Below, one piece after another: positions 1 to 15,800 of a stretch of 64,000 bases of DNA; position 1 is the stretch's first letter, and each line of letters opens with the position of its first letter. The notes beneath the pieces were generated by a model, which did not search any database, had not been told where the DNA came from, and saw nothing but the letters and a program-made list of their open reading frames with translations. A program made the position numbers and the translations under genes. Source of the stretch: Antedon mediterranea (lineage: Eukaryota > Echinodermata > Crinoidea > Comatulida > Antedonidae); assembly GCF_964355755.1 (NCBI RefSeq), contig NC_092676.1, positions 20,504,288 to 20,568,287 on the forward strand, in the 5' to 3' direction.

Positions 1-860
1 TTCATTGGAATGTTGATATACCAAGTTATATTATTTTTCCATGGATGAATTGTTATACTAGTTCATCAATGAATGTAAACTTTTATTTTGCAAGATCAAA
101 TACCTATTTATATTATCATAATAATGATCATATTGATCACCTGTCCGGTTCTATTAATAGTGAAAACTCCAATAATTATTTGAGAGATAATAGGATACTT
201 TGCCACGGTACTATGACATTTACACTTACTTAATATGCTTCTATCTACCATATGTTTTCTCCTGCATACCAGGAAAAATCACCATTTATAATTCTATTAT
301 TCCTGGACTTTTTATTTACGTTTTATCACGAGATGTTAATAAAATAATAAAATATAATTTTGTAAATAAAATTCAATTCCGTAAATATCATCTAACACCA
401 TATGGGCAGGTTTACAGAATTTGTTCTGGTTTATTTATGAGGTGTAGGAGAATATAATTTTAAAAATTAGATTCAATTCCGTAGTTATCATCAAATACCT
501 AATGGGCAAGAGGATCGTATAAGAGTACTCTTGCTTTAACACACTTGCTCCAATATACAGTAGGTGGTGTGTGAATGTATGTAGTTGATGCAGCTTCAAA
601 CTGGCATCTGATTGGCTAATATGATGCACCTGATTGCCCCTTCCAATGGTGGCTTGCTTTGTGGGCTGTGATTGTGGAGTTGACCCTATAGTAGTAATAA
701 TAACTCTATGGCTACTCCCTCTAATTATAGATCATTTTCTGGAAAATATTTATATCTGTACATTATTTCTATCATAACTGAAATTACATATACTGTAATA
801 CTATATTTAACAATGCTTATTTATTCAAATCAATAAAATATGTTTTCTTTTTTTCTGTAG
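1..860. other. 5' intron or upstream sequence, no gene seen
   Basis: This AT-rich stretch leads into the first visible PLEKHA exon. The short open frames here have no family similarity or splice context. The missing first half of the PH domain, with its usual tryptophan-rich strand, was not found, so earlier exons lie outside the window. A polypyrimidine tract ending in ttttctgtag sits just before position 861. Confidence 0.6.
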
Positions 861-3800
861 GTCCTAATGATGTTAATATGCAAGGATCAATAGTGCTACC
901 GAGTTATGAAATCAAACTAGTAGATTACGCAGACAAGGCCACAAAGAAATATGCATTCAAAGTAAATTATTATACACATAAATATTGAAATTAGCAAAAC
1001 ATTAAGACCAAAATAGGAGCACATCAATATGTTTAATGTCTTAGTCCAAAAAGCGGATAATATTAATGATAAAAACAAATCCACATTTACGAATAAAACA
1101 TAATGTAGTATGGGGCCTAGTTTACCTTAATTTAAGCTTGTAGAACCTAAAAATATTAATCAAATCCTCTTGGGCGAAGAGCTTGTTTCTCAATTGATGA
1201 TGTACTGTATGCTAGGCAACATTTAACCATTTTTTAGGACTAATTTTAAACTTAATACAAAGTAACTTTGAAATGAAAAGTATGTGCAAGAGTGAAAATC
1301 AATAATCTTCTGCATGATGTCCAGGTACTCTACCATTAGACCACTAGGAATACCAAAACAAAGCATAGAATTTTGAAACCATAAATCCATGCTTATTCAA
1401 TTTACAACGATTTTTTTTGTTAATTAGTGTTGTCATAAAAACATGAGAACCGTTATTTTTGCTGCTGAGACACAAGAAGACATGAGGCAATGGATGGAAG
1501 CGTTATCCAAGGCGGCCAAGGTACAGATGGACCTAGGATATGGGTAAGAAAAAATGCTCATCATGTTTGTTCATTTTCATCATGCTGGGTTTGTGTAATT
1601 TTCATCATGTTTGGCACCAATATTTTCACATGTTCATTGTTATAATGTTTGACAATGAAATCAACATTTTCATTTTCATCATCATGGACATGTTCATCAT
1701 GTTTGTCACCAATATTTTGACAGGTTCAAGTTTGACAATGACATCAACATTTGACATGTTCATTTTCATCATCCTGGAATGTTCATTTCATCATGTTTGT
1801 CACCATATTTTGACATGTTCATTTTCATCATGTTTGTCACCATAATTTGACATGTTCATTTTCATCATGTTTGTCACCATAATTTGACATGTTCATTTTC
1901 ATCATGTTTGGCACCAATGTTTTCACATGTTCATTGTTATGTTTGACAATGACATCAACATTTGACATGTTCATTTTCATCATCTTGGACATGTTCATTT
2001 TCATCATGTTTGGCACCAATATTTTCACATGTTCATTGTTATCATTTTAGGGGCACTTTGATGTTTTTTGTTATCATGTTGATATGTTCATTTTCATCAT
2101 CTTGGACATGTTCATTTTCATCATGTTTGGCACCAATATTTTCACATGTTCATTGTTATCATTTTATTCGCACTTTGATGTTTTTTGTTATCATGTTGAT
2201 ATGTTCATTTTCATCATCTTGGACATGTTCATTTTCATCATGTTTGCCACCAATATTTTCACATGTTCATTGTTATCATTTTATTCGCACTTTGATGTTT
2301 TTTGTTATCATGTTGATATGTTCATTTTCATCATCTTGGACATGTTCATTTTCATCATGTTTGGCACCAATATTTTCTCATGTTCATTGTTATCATTTTA
2401 TTCGCACTTTGATGTTCTTTGTTATCATGTTCATTTTCATCATGTATAGTGTAATCACATCAATATTTTCATCACTGTCTGTCTGTCATTTTCAACATCT
2501 ACACTGTCATCATTGACTGACCTAATTATATATGTTCAAATATATAATATAATAATGGTACCCCTGGATCACTGGTTATTTTTATTGGATTTCCAAAACA
2601 ATACAAAAGATCAAACATAGCTCACTCTACAGTACTTATTATTTATGATAATTAATATATTCATATTAATTGTTATTCATTTGCCCTTATGCTGCCATTC
2701 TGTATCATGTGATAGATACTGGTAGTAATTAAATTAATAAATATTACTATATCAACCTAAAAATATAATATCATGAAATTAATTGCAATACAGTAGTTTC
2801 ATGTTTTGTAACACATATGGCTACCTTTTGTCACAAGACAAGTAAATGAAAGAAATTTACTATAATAAAAGGTTGATGTTTGTTTGCATTTGAAATCACC
2901 AGTACAACAAGCAGCCATATAATAATGATAATATAGAATTATTTTACAATTTTTTGTAGTACATTTGGTTGAATATAAACCAATGTGAAAGCTTTAAAAT
3001 AGTTGAAATTTAAGAGAGTTAATAATACCCCTTACACTGCTGAGCTAAGAACAAACCTGTTTTGTGTGTGCCATTCCACCTTATAATGTAAAGAGTTTTT
3101 TTTTATCATACTATGAGAGCCCTGGTCTTATAGTAGGATATCTTCTTATGAAGCAGAAGCTCCAGGTTGAATCTTGTTTATGGAAGCTTTTTCTCATTCT
3201 CACAGATTTCCTTATCTTCACCGGTCCGTTAATTAATTTCCAGTATGTAACTTACTGAGAAGTTGGGAGTTTACTGTATCAAATTTATATTATTTTACAG
3301 TATAATTGTCAGCGCTGCTTTGTATTCATATTAATTCATTATTTATATTAGGTACTCTAACTTGCATTTGTGAAGGGTTAGTGTTGCCTGAAAGCTCTGC
3401 AAATCTTTCTGGCTGTTTTTATCATTTAGATTTAGCATTTTTGCTTATTTTATTTTGTGTCTCCATGAGATCCAGCCACTGATACTGACAGCATTTTCTT
3501 TCAGTAATTCGATAGTGGATTAATATAATTGTATAAAATATTTTTGATGTTTCACAGGGAATCGGTTAAAAGCCACAAAAAGCACAGAATTAGTGATGAT
3601 GAAGATGGGGGCTTTACTAACTTCTCTCAACCAACACAAAGTGAAATAGATCACAACAGGTTACGTAGGGACAAGGAACGTAGCTCGTTTGAGGAGGATG
3701 AACGATCTGGTAGTGGTTACGATTCAAGAAATGAACGAGAGTACGGCCGTCCAATATCCTACCAGGGACGACCGAATGGTTACGAAAGACATAATGAGGT

Positions 3801-6800
3801 AGATAATCATCCAGGAAGAAAAAATAATGATAGTTCTCAACGAAATTACCGTGATGGTACTCCTCCAAGACACGAGGTAGCACATGATGACAGTGTCACA
3901 GAAGAAAGCAATAAATATTCAGACAATGACATTGAAGAGGCATATTCAGAAGAAATACGAAGAAACAAGATTAATAAAGATTACTCCCTAAGTAGAGATA
4001 AAGGTATAATATTTGATTTTATTCCATAATTTTAGGTTTTTTCTGTTTATAGCAACACTTACGTGCAGTGACTATTTTATGATAAAAAAATTGGTATTTA
4101 CCATTCAAATTCACTTTTAAATACCTTTTCTCAATTTAACTGATTTGCACAAATTAATACCTACCAAAATTGTGAAATAATTTGTGATGATCACCTAACA
4201 TTTCACTCATGAATGGTTTTTGTTTTGCACAACATGTATTAGTACTAACAATGCATGTTTTAGCTGCTATACTGACTGCTGTAAAATTCATCCCCGAATA
4301 TATGCCCATCCCAAATTTGGAGTATTAGTATGGAGGATTTTGCAACCTCACGAATATGATAACGAACAAATTTACTAAAAATGTAACTACAAATAATATA
4401 AATAGGAATACTGTTTAGTATAAAAGAATAAATATTTACTTATTATTGACGCTTTTAATATTTTTCGTTATCATGCGATACAGATTAGCTAATGAAAATG
4501 GAAACTTTTTTTCTGAAAAATTACCGTAGACAAACCTTCCAAATGTTGAACTACCTTGTCATTAGGGAGCTTTCGATTTGTAATGACCCATGACCAGGTC
4601 AGATCAATCGCTGTGTCGTTGGTCATCACCTGGACCTACTGTAGAAACCATCAAACCTTTGTTGAGGTGAGAACACGGGTCCCAATATCTGCACATGCGC
4701 ACAACATAGTTGGTCGTTGCATATCAAAAGCTCCCTATTACTTGGGCTTGGCACTCAGTTGGATATGTACAGTTTTATGTACCCTGTATTTTTTTTAATG
4801 AATGCTGTGTTGCTATTTACTGTCATCTTTCATATAACACTATTAACTTTTTGTGCATGACGTTCTTTAAACATTTGTTTATCTACTCACCATATAGACT
4901 ATCGTAGACTTGGCACACAGCCTCACACGCCCGGTCTTTACCCGGTGTCGTACCGAACCCTTCCACGTAAACGTTCCTCCGACTATTATTCGTCAACGGA
5001 TGACTTCACTTGGGAAGGTTTGCAATCTTTATAACCAAATTTGTATTCTATATTCGTTCTTCGTTCTTTATTTTTTGTGATATATTTTTTAGTATCATTT
5101 ATTGTATATATGTTTTTATTTTATATTCTTTTCCTATGTTTGTTTATTTGTCTTATATTAGTCCAGAAGTTAACTTATTTCTAAAAATGACATTATCATG
5201 ATAAGTTTTTAGCACAGAATTCATATCATAGTCATAATCTATTTTAGTATTGTTGCATGAAAGCCATTAACCTAAATAGTTTTGAACAGGTGTATGTGAA
5301 ATAAATGTTTTAATTAAATAATATATAATCTGTTTATTAAACAACGCCGATTGTTTATGTACTTTATCGAGACAGTCATTCAGTGTTGTAATATCAATCA
5401 CACTTGGTTTGTAAATTGTTATTTGAGTGAGTGTTATGTGAAACATGACTGTTAAAACTTTTCTTAAGATTGGTTGGTTTTTGTGTGGACACATTTCTCT
5501 GGCAGAAAAAAAAATGTCTTGAAAAGAATGGTATTCAAAACCATATTCTCTGCTTAATAGAAACAGACCCTTAATTTTCTTTTTTTTTCTTTTTTTTTAT
5601 AAAAATAAATTATTTAGGATACTTTGTATTAAAAACCTTTTTTGTGCTTTGTTTTTATTATTTTAATTCAAAAACACTTTTTAACAATTTGTCATTACCT
5701 TTTAAAATAATTTTAGTAAGTGGAGCCCTTTTAATTTTGTGATTTACAAAATGCTACAAATACTGTAGAACCTTATTAAGGAAACACCTTCAGGACCAAA
5801 CAAAACTCTTTTTATGGATATCCCCCAACCCCCAAATAGGGATATCCCCTAACCCCAAAATAGGGATAACCCCAAAATAGGGATAACCCCAAAATAGGGA
5901 TATCCCCTCAATAGAAGTTTCCCTAAAAATTGGCTTCCCTTCGATTCTATGTTATTACTTTGTTGGATACAAAGAAGTAACAATTTAAAAATGGTATAAA
6001 CACCCAAACCATTTCAACACCCATAATATATTTATGTAACATCAAGATTAATAGTCCAAACATCTGCTTGTCATTGCCAACTCATAATCCATGCATTTTT
6101 AAAATTTATTAACATTCTGTGTCAAAACTATCATTATATATTTATATACATTTATATTTAAAATGATTGAAGCATATCATACGGTAACATAATTAATATT
6201 TTGTCTAAATTTTCTAAAGAGCATCCAGTGGAAAAAGAGAATCAAGAGATACAAAGGTAAAAATTATTTATTGGTTCATGTAACACTTCAGTTAAAAATG
6301 AATGATATTAGCATTCCAAACATTCTTTTGTATTGTGATTCTAAACGTCTGTCTATGCTACAAAACTAGTTTGACAAAAAAGTGTGATGTCCCCAACGTT
6401 AGTGGTATGATGTCATTGTGTCCATATATGGGCACATCACAATTTTTTGTCACATAAAGTTTGATAGTGTAGATAGAGCTTAAGTTTAGTCACATTGCTG
6501 CTGGTTACCTAGGCTTTAGGATATTCCTAGGAATATTTTGTTTGATATTATGTTGCCCTTGTAGACAGACCCCTGTTAGGACATCAGGCAAGTTCTTGCC
6601 CCACCACTGGGCTGCAAAGGAAATGCTACACAAACTGTATTGTTTTATAAACATAATTTTTCCTTTAATTTTCTAAAAAAGTACGATTTACGACAGATAA
6701 TTAGTGTGTTACAGATTAACAGATGGGAAAGGTCTAATGATTTAGTAGACCTATACCTGGTCTATTAGTAAGTGTAGTGATTTTATAGAAACTATTCTAG

Positions 6801-9800
6801 ACTTTATCTATATCTACTGTTACCTATAACATTATTCACTTCTTATTTGTATTAGAAGTTCGGTTCATGATTTAAGATCTCCAGTGCATAGACAAGACCT
6901 TCATTATAGTGATGAATCGTACAGCTCTCAAGAACAGCTTGGAAGAAATCGCGAAGCATCAAAGAGACAGCCAACCAGGCACTCAGACTCTTACAGACAT
7001 CAAAGCCCATCCAAAGACTCTCATAAATTTCCAGATTCTTTCAGAGTAGACCGTAGACAACCTGATAACTACCAACGTGGATCTGATCCAGATAGGAGAT
7101 CAGCAACTCTTCAATATTCAAGAGAGTCACTACGAACTGACAATTCAATGCCACACCGGCAGGAGAATAGACAATACTCTTCTAGAGAATCTCTTCCGTT
7201 GTCGCATCTTTCATCCCCGAGTAATGCAGAGATCCTGCCAAACTATAAGAGGACAAGCAACCATCGACAGGATGATAGTGACTCGCAGAACAGTCGAGAT
7301 TCACAGAGACGTGATGGAATAGGCTCGAGGCAGAGTTACCATAGCGACAGTGGAAACAGATCATTGAGGACAAGCCCACCGAATAAAGACTACGTTGATA
7401 GAGGACACAATCTAAAGAAGAGACCAGATAATCTAAAGTTTGATTTTAAACATAACAATAATTATCAAATACAACAGGTGAGAAGGTGAACAATTAATTA
7501 TTAGAAATTTACCTCTGTCCTTTTAAATTAAAAATTTTTCCAAAACTTTTCTACTTAACATAAATTCTTTTATTTGTTATTAAAAAAAATCTTTCCATAA
7601 AATGATACAATGAGCCGCAATTCAGTTATAACAATAATTACTGTAGCCATTACTAGAAACGAAGCCTTGTCTCATGAGGGCCCTGAAATTGATTTCTAGG
7701 TAATCTTTTTTAGAATGGCCTGTCTTCGCCAGAACAAAGGTCAGCTCTTCAGAGTCCCTGGGTTCAGGATCCACCTTTGCTAAAAGAAGAACAAAGACCA
7801 ACTATCAATAGTCCAGTGACTTACAACCCACCAAGACCAGAGAATGATTCACAACCACTGAGAGATGGACAGCTTGAATTTAAAAGCAAGGTTTGTGACT
7901 ACATTTTCTTGGTGGTTGTTACTTAATTACACAAGATTAAGACATTTTGCAATAAAAAACAAAAATGCCATCATTATTTTTTGTTTTAGAGTGAGTACCC
8001 TGAACAGCGTTCCTATTTGCAGAGTCCAATGGTACAGTCTAATGTGCAGCCAAGCTTGACAAGTGAACAACGGTCAGCCATTAACAGTCCTGTAGTTTAT
8101 GATGGTGATGCGCCACAATGGCCTTCTCAGAGCATGATTGACCATCGAAAAATGAACGATATAAAGTATAGGTAAATGTCTTTATGCTAATGCCTTTATG
8201 ATTCCTAGAATAGGAAAGATATTTACATAAAAATATTTATATTTATATGTATTATATTTATAACATTTTTCTATATTTGTAGTGAGAGAATTACACCGAA
8301 GAAAACAAGCTCACAACACATGGCTCCAAATCTCTCCAGGAGCAGTACATTAGAATCAAAGAGACCTCCTTCTCAGAGCAGGCCTTCTAGCAGAAGTGGT
8401 TACATAGATGAAACAGACATCGCACCAACACGTAATGATTTACTCTTGACCAGCCCACCATTTGATAGAAGTGTAGAGGATGTTCGTAATGCCTACAAAA
8501 CTGAAGAGAATCTTTCAAGACAGTCATCTCGAGCTGGTGATCACTGGGAGAGGGATAGATCCGCAGCACCCTATTACAAATCTCAAAACGGCAGTCGAAA
8601 TTCAAGAGATAGCACACCAACGAATATTAGACATATACGAAAGTCTTCAGGTTATGATTCTTATGGAGAAGATTCAAAAGTGGAAGGAAGGAACAGAAGT
8701 GGATACTCTCCTGGAAATCGCGACCGCGCATACCATCAAAGGACACAAGATTATGTTCCTCATAGCCAGATGTCATCCAGGCAGTTGTATCGAGCACCAA
8801 GTCACGAAGCATCAATTAGAAGTGGTCAACTACCAGCTGATCGACACAGAGATTATATTCCACATGATAATGTCAGAAAGCAAAGGAAAGCTGATAACCA
8901 ACGCTTTGACGATGACATAAGGTTTGTAAAAAAACTATCCTTTTATTTTCATGTAATTTTGAGTTTATTATTTATTGCTCTCATTCGTTGCATCAAAAAC
9001 GATAATACTATCACTTATGAATGGCATAACACAAAATAATTATAAGTACCTTAAATCATCCTGGGCATCATGTCTGGGTATAATAAAAACTTGTGTGTAT
9101 TTGTGTCTGTCTGTACTCTCACACAGAACAAAACAGATTTACATTACATTTCGAAAAGGTTTTTTGAGGTTTTATTTATGGTAGTTCTTATTTTTATTTA
9201 TAGTAGTGACTCTTCAAGTCAACAACCTGAAAGACGTAGGCCTCAACAAGAAAACAAAATTACACCCAGCAAACAAAACTACACGCAATCCTCCCCCAGC
9301 AAACGACGCCCGGATTCAATGATCCGAGCAATGGAAGAGAAAGGTAGACAAAGCCGATCCTCTTCCAGACGAACAACTCAAGAGATATTTGAGAGTGAAG
9401 GAGCAGACCAGTTTCCTGCCATGGAAGATAAGGTACTAAGAAAATAATAAATATTAGAAAATTCAACCTTGTTGAAAGTACATGCACCCATGAAGCCTGC
9501 CATCTTGATTTGAAAGTACAAACCCTAAACCAACCGGGTTACACACTGAGCCACCGGGTAACACACTGAGCCACCGGGTAACACACTGAGCCACCGGGTA
9601 ACACACTGAGCCACCGGGTAACACACTGAGCCACCGGGTAACACACTGAGCCACCGGGTAACACACTGAGCCACCGGGTAACACACTGAGCCACCGGGTA
9701 ACACACTGAGCCACCGGGTAACACACTGAGCCACCGGGTAACACACTGAGCCACCGGGTAACACACTGAGCCACCGGGTAACACACTGAGCCACCGGGTA

Positions 9801-12800
9801 ACACACTGAGCCACCGGGTAACACACTGAGCCACCGGGTAACACACTGAGCCACCGGGTAACACACTGAGCCACCGGGTAACACACTGAGCCACCGGGTA
9901 ACACACTGAGCCACCGGGTAACACACTGAGCCACCGGGTAACACACTGAGCCACCGGGTAACACACTGAGCCACCGGGTAACACACTGAGCCACCGGGTA
10001 ACACACTGAGCCACCGGGTAACACACTGAGCCACCGGGTAACACACTGAGCCACCGGGTAACACACTGAGCCACCGGGTAACACACTGAGCCACCGGGTT
10101 ACACACTGAGCCACCGGGTAACACACTGAGCCACCGGGTAACACACTGAGCCACCGGGTAACACACTGAGCCACCGGGTAACACACTGAGCCACCGGGTA
10201 ACACACTGAGCCACCGGGTAACACACTGAGCCACCGGGTTACACACTGAGCCACTATAGTGGACAGACATAATGTCACCGTAGTTGGCTGCCGATGACAT
10301 GATGTGACCCTTAGGGGAGAAGAATGTTAAAAAGGTGTAACATCCACAGCGCTCTGATCTTCATGTTGAAATAAATGTCGCATTATATATATTTATATAT
10401 TATTTTCCTCTATTTCTTTCTAAAATTGATTTGTATTTTAAAAGAAGTAAAGACAAATATATATTGTAAATCTTGCCTTCAAATTATCAGCTGATTTGTC
10501 CTTTGAATTAAGACTTGGTTAAACAATGCCCAGTGGATTTGTTTAATGATTTGCTTTAATTCATTTTGCTTGGTAGACTGAACCAAGAACCACCAATCGG
10601 TTTCGTAAGTGGCAACAGAAACTTCAACCATACATCATTCTGAACACTGGTACTCGTGTTAGACTCAGCATTTCTGCAGATGATTTACTTGGTAAACCGG
10701 TAAGTAATATTCTGCAATCTTCCTATGCTATTAGATTCTTTATTTTATTTTTGTTATATTATATTTATTATTAAGGGCGACGTCTGTCAATTAGTCTTAC
10801 ATTCATCTGAATGATGGAGGAATCTAAGCCAGGACTGTTTTAAAGCACCTTTGGCTGGTCCTACCATTGACCAAGGGCTTCTCTCGTCCATAAAAGTCAG
10901 TAGTGCTGATTTTAAATGCCTAATGAGACCCCAGCTTCATATACAGTACAGTGGAGTAGCTTACTGCAAGGCATTTGCAAGTGAACAGTTAGAATGTCAT
11001 AAAAAGGTATCCCATATTCTTACAAATATTTTATGAAACCAGATGAATTTATTAATGTACTGTTGTATTCACAGCATGAGGAATTGGTGCTGTTGTTGAT
11101 TCAGCTGAGACGAGATCAAGCTAACCTACGTACGATGAACCAGATGATTCGAACCGAGATGACTAAATTAACAGATCCAGATCTTCCAGAAGATAGTCCT
11201 ACCAAAGCAAGAGCCAGGTAAACTCTTCAATTATTGTGTTTTTTTTAAATCAAAATAAAGATGCATAAATGTGCTTGGAATGTAGAATTTTAGGTTAGAA
11301 GACAATGAGAACGACCAAAATTGAAGAAAGAAAATTTAAGAAGCAGCAATAATAAAATTAAATTTTTATAATTCTTTATTTTTATCTTCTTGCTCTTTTT
11401 TTTGTAGACGCCATTCCTTGAAAAATCCGAGCCAAGATTTTACAGAAGAAGAGATGTACCTGCTAGAATTAAACCAACAGAAAGAGGAAGTAGAGAATGA
11501 GATAGAAATCAGTGGTCCATTGGTGAGCCTTGTGGACAACCTAGTAAGGATGGGCAGTCTGTATGGTGGACAAAATGAAATGCTGGCACAGCAGTATTAT
11601 AGAGTAAGTATAATATGAGACCTCACAGGTTTTAGAGAAAAGTAAAAGAATCGAAAACTTTTGAGAACAGAATGAGAACCGCCAATGTTGATGAATGATG
11701 TATACTATGAGGTAGGCAAATAATTTCCTGTGAGAAGTGGAATTTACCAAGTTTATTTTAGGGTGAATTGATAAGTGTAAAGGCACTACCTATTGGCATA
11801 GGTTACTAAATAGAAAAACTATTTCTGCATTTTAAAGGATGAAGTAAAGAAAGGAATGAGTTTTAAACCACCAAAGAAGCTGATTGAGTTCTCAAGGTCA
11901 TTCCAAGAACAACGATTGACAAAAGATCTGGAGAAGGAACTTGATGAACTGGAAACGGTAGAAGACAGAGAGTTGGAAGACAAACTTAGTCACCTTCATT
12001 TCTTAGATACTAGATTACAAGAGATTTCTGTTCATGTTACTGATCTAAAAGAAGATAAGGTATAGTGAAAATTGAAATTGATATAATTATATAATTTATA
12101 TTAGGTTTCTATCCTTCTTGCTGAACTTCCAAAGACTTATAATGTACCATGTCTGTTTGTAAGTAATTGTATTAAGCCAGAATTGTGGAAGGTGCATTTA
12201 ACTTGTAACCATTTACCTTGTTAGAAATCTGAACTTCAGTTTATCTAAATCATTAAAACAAATCTCTTATTTTTTTCAGGATAAAATTGAACGCGCTCTT
12301 GGATCACTCAGTCGTCAAAGCAGGAGCCATTGGGATGATCCTGAAGCTATGGAGAGAATCAATGAACAACAGTATAGATTGGAACGAGATTTGGTAAAAG
12401 TTAGAGAAGAGCTTGCTTACAGAACCAAGGTAAAGTTTTCTTAAGTTACTATGTCGAATGTTTAATTTAAAACATGAGATTATAGTAATGAATTAAAGGC
12501 TGCTATCAAAACTCGATTGAGAAAGTGTTGGTTTATTTCTATTCAATTATGTTGACATAGAACTGAAAGTTGAGTTGAACATGTTCTACTTATCTGGAAC
12601 TTTAAAGAACTAGACACAACTGAAGCTTTTTGCCTGTAAATGTATCTTTAAACAATATCTTATCTCATTTTATATTTAACTTAAGTTACGATGCTGTGTT
12701 TTTATCATATAAATCTGTAATGTGTGTGTGTAATAATTTGTCTTATTTGTTTATGTATTGTCATGTTTTTATTGTTATTGTTAAAAACATGCATAATACT

Positions 12801-15800
12801 CCTTTGGCTTTTTCCCTCCATTTTTGCATTATTTTAATTATTTACTTTATCAAATAATCTTATACAATTTGGAAAATAAATTGAAATCTTGGTAATACTA
12901 TGTGGACGTACATTTTTTTTATGTTAAGTTGACTCAACATAAGCCTGTACTTTTGAAGTTATTATAAATAGATTTTCTTTTTCAATATCTCTTTATTATT
13001 TTTTAATTTAAGTAAGTAAAAAATAAATCGTTAATCTTTATATAGGAGTTGGAATCAATTACTGCTGAAAACAATCGTATTGAGCATGAGGTAAAATTAT
13101 TACGTTCAAAAATGGAAGATGCCAAAAAACGAGGCAGTCAATCTGAAGCTGACGAGATGAAAAAGACGAGAATGCAGATTGAGAAGGAGTTACAGCATGT
13201 TCAAGGAATGATAGCTGGCCTGGAAAACCAGAAGAATGCTCTAGCGAGCCAGATGGCCGGCATCAGAAACAACAAGAATGACCATTGTGAGTACCTTATT
13301 AAATAATAGTCACTCTTATTAAATAATAGTCACTATCCCGAAACTGGACACGATTTGCGCTGGCCCAAACAAAGTTTTTATAATGGCAATTTGTGTATGT
13401 CATCTATTTTACAGTATCTCTAAGTTCTTCCCGGACAAAGTTTGATGATTCCGAGAGCAACAGCAGTTACACAGTAACTGATCTGGATTCAATGCAGTCG
13501 TATGACATCACAGACGATGCACTGCAACCAAGTAGCAAACCACCTCCAGTTTTAGAAAGAAAAGAAAGCATTGGACGTGTTAAGGTATATTTTATTAATT
13601 TTTTTCTGAAAATATTTTTACTTATGAGCATGGTTGGTAGGAACAATCTTGAAGTAGAATTGAAGCATTGACCTCAATTTAAATGATTATGAGTAAGTAA
13701 ATGAGTAATTAAATATAAATAATGCAATGTTTGGCAACGTTATTCACGACATCATCTTAAACACTTCGGTGTCAATCAGGGACTTAAAGTTGGAAAGCTC
13801 TCGAAAAAATCCGTAAAAGCAGCAGCTGATATAAAATAAAAAATGTATTTATTATTGTGTTGTTATTTTCTTAACATATAAAAATAAATCTACTGCATAT
13901 AAATATATAAAGAATGTCTAATATGGGAAATTAAATTTAACTTAGGAGCTCAAAATGCGGCAAATGACATCAAGAGAAGACCCAATCCAGCAAAGGCACT
14001 CCACACCAGTTTTATCGAGCCAAGTGCATGAACTATCACCAGCCTTCACTCCACTAAGGATTGAGACCAATCAAAATAACTTGCACCCCTACAACACTGT
14101 CAATGGCACACCTTCGTCGCTCCTCACAACCTCAAACACATCATCTGGAAGTCCAGCAGCGAAAGATAAAAAACAGACGGTTCGAATGCGAAAGAGAGAG
14201 TCTGAAAGAAAAAAGGATTCTGATGTACGAAAGAAACGGTCCAGCTCAGCTTCTGGTAGACGTTCAGGAACATTTGATATCAGATGTAAGTTGCTATTCT
14301 CTTTATTTCTGATTGTTGATTAACAAAATTAACTTAAGTTTAAATCTTTTTACTTTTTTATTAACTCATAGACACAAATAATGCACTAGCAGATTCAGGT
14401 TTGCGGTACACCATGTGTTCCAAAAGCAAATATGGTAGTAATATGCCCAAATATGATAGTGATATCACATCATCATGTTCATATATGGGCACATCACATT
14501 TTTTTTTGTCACATAAAGCGTTATAGTGTAAGTATGGTTGTGAATGTCTCAACGTTTTTGTTGTTATGCTACAACCGTCCTTTGGAGAATGCTGCCAACC
14601 TTTAAACAATACACAATGCAATTACAAATTTTATGCTATTTTGCTATGAAAACATTTTATTTATTTTTAGATGACTATAAACCAAAAACCAGAACTGAAC
14701 CGCAGGGTCTACGTAGAACTGCATCCATGCCGGACCGCAAGAGTCTTATGGGAGAGCACATTGTGCCAACCAAACAGTACACAGAGGTAGAATCATAAAT
14801 TCTCATTACTTAGTGCAGTTGCAAACAAGAAAGATTGTTGTTCAGTCCACCAAAAGTCAAATACAAATATTGATATGTTGACTCTCCTTTTTTTTTTCAT
14901 AGGGAACTGATTGTGGTATTGTTTCCGATTCAGAGCTGGAACCGAAACATGTAAGTATTTTTCTTTGTCCCAATGTATTCAGGTGATTAAGAAACTTCCA
15001 AATACCCCTCAAATGTGCAGAAGCTCCAATACATACATACATGGTTGCTTCATCTTGTTTGTAATTTACAAACTTGAGATTTTTATTGCAATGACTGAAA
15101 CAAAACAAAATAAATGATTTTTTTTGTTTCAAAGATATTTTAAATTTAAAATGTTCTATTTTATTATACATATATTTTAAATTAGAGTCAATTTACAAAT
15201 CAGAATATATTTCAAATATGCGTGTATACATAAATTAAACTTCACATCTACAAATAGAAGTTAAATAAATGCCATGAGTGCCACAATTTCAAGGGAATTA
15301 AATATGAAAATGCGTATAGTTTTAATTTTATTTTTTATGTTAATGGGTGTGACCTTGTTGACCTTATTTCAATGTAGTTTTCACAAGACTTGGATTTACG
15401 CGACTTTCAGCGTGCCATGATCACTGCTGACGACGAAGAGGTCGCTCTTCAACGTAGCTCTAGTGAGCACGTTTTAAACAGTGTCAGTACGGAAGAAATG
15501 CGTAATAATGATGAATCGAGTGGGTCGTTGGTGAGTCCACTGGTTCCAGCTTGCTGTACTGAATTTCATCACTATATAATATGTAGTTAGCACTCTTTTG
15601 TCCACTATCCACAGTACATGGTTTTTTAATGCTTTATTTCTGCTTGAATTATTTTTCACCTACCTTTTTAGCTGTACAATTGTATTTATTGATTGTTTGC
15701 AGTTTATCATTAGTGGTGTTAAATCTAGTTTTGTATGTCATTTATTGTGTCTTTTCATAGTATCATCACTCTCTGACATTGTTTGATATTGTACCACCCA

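Noticed and set aside
1540-2516. Open frames of 101-184 codons rich in Phe, Ser and Cys
   Set aside because: They fall wholly within the 117-bp tandem repeat and overlap each other in several frames.
9463-10300. Three overlapping minus-strand frames of 207-253 codons with a 20-residue repeat
   Set aside because: They are produced by a 20-bp unit without stop codons read in three frames. They lie in an intron and show no independent coding support.
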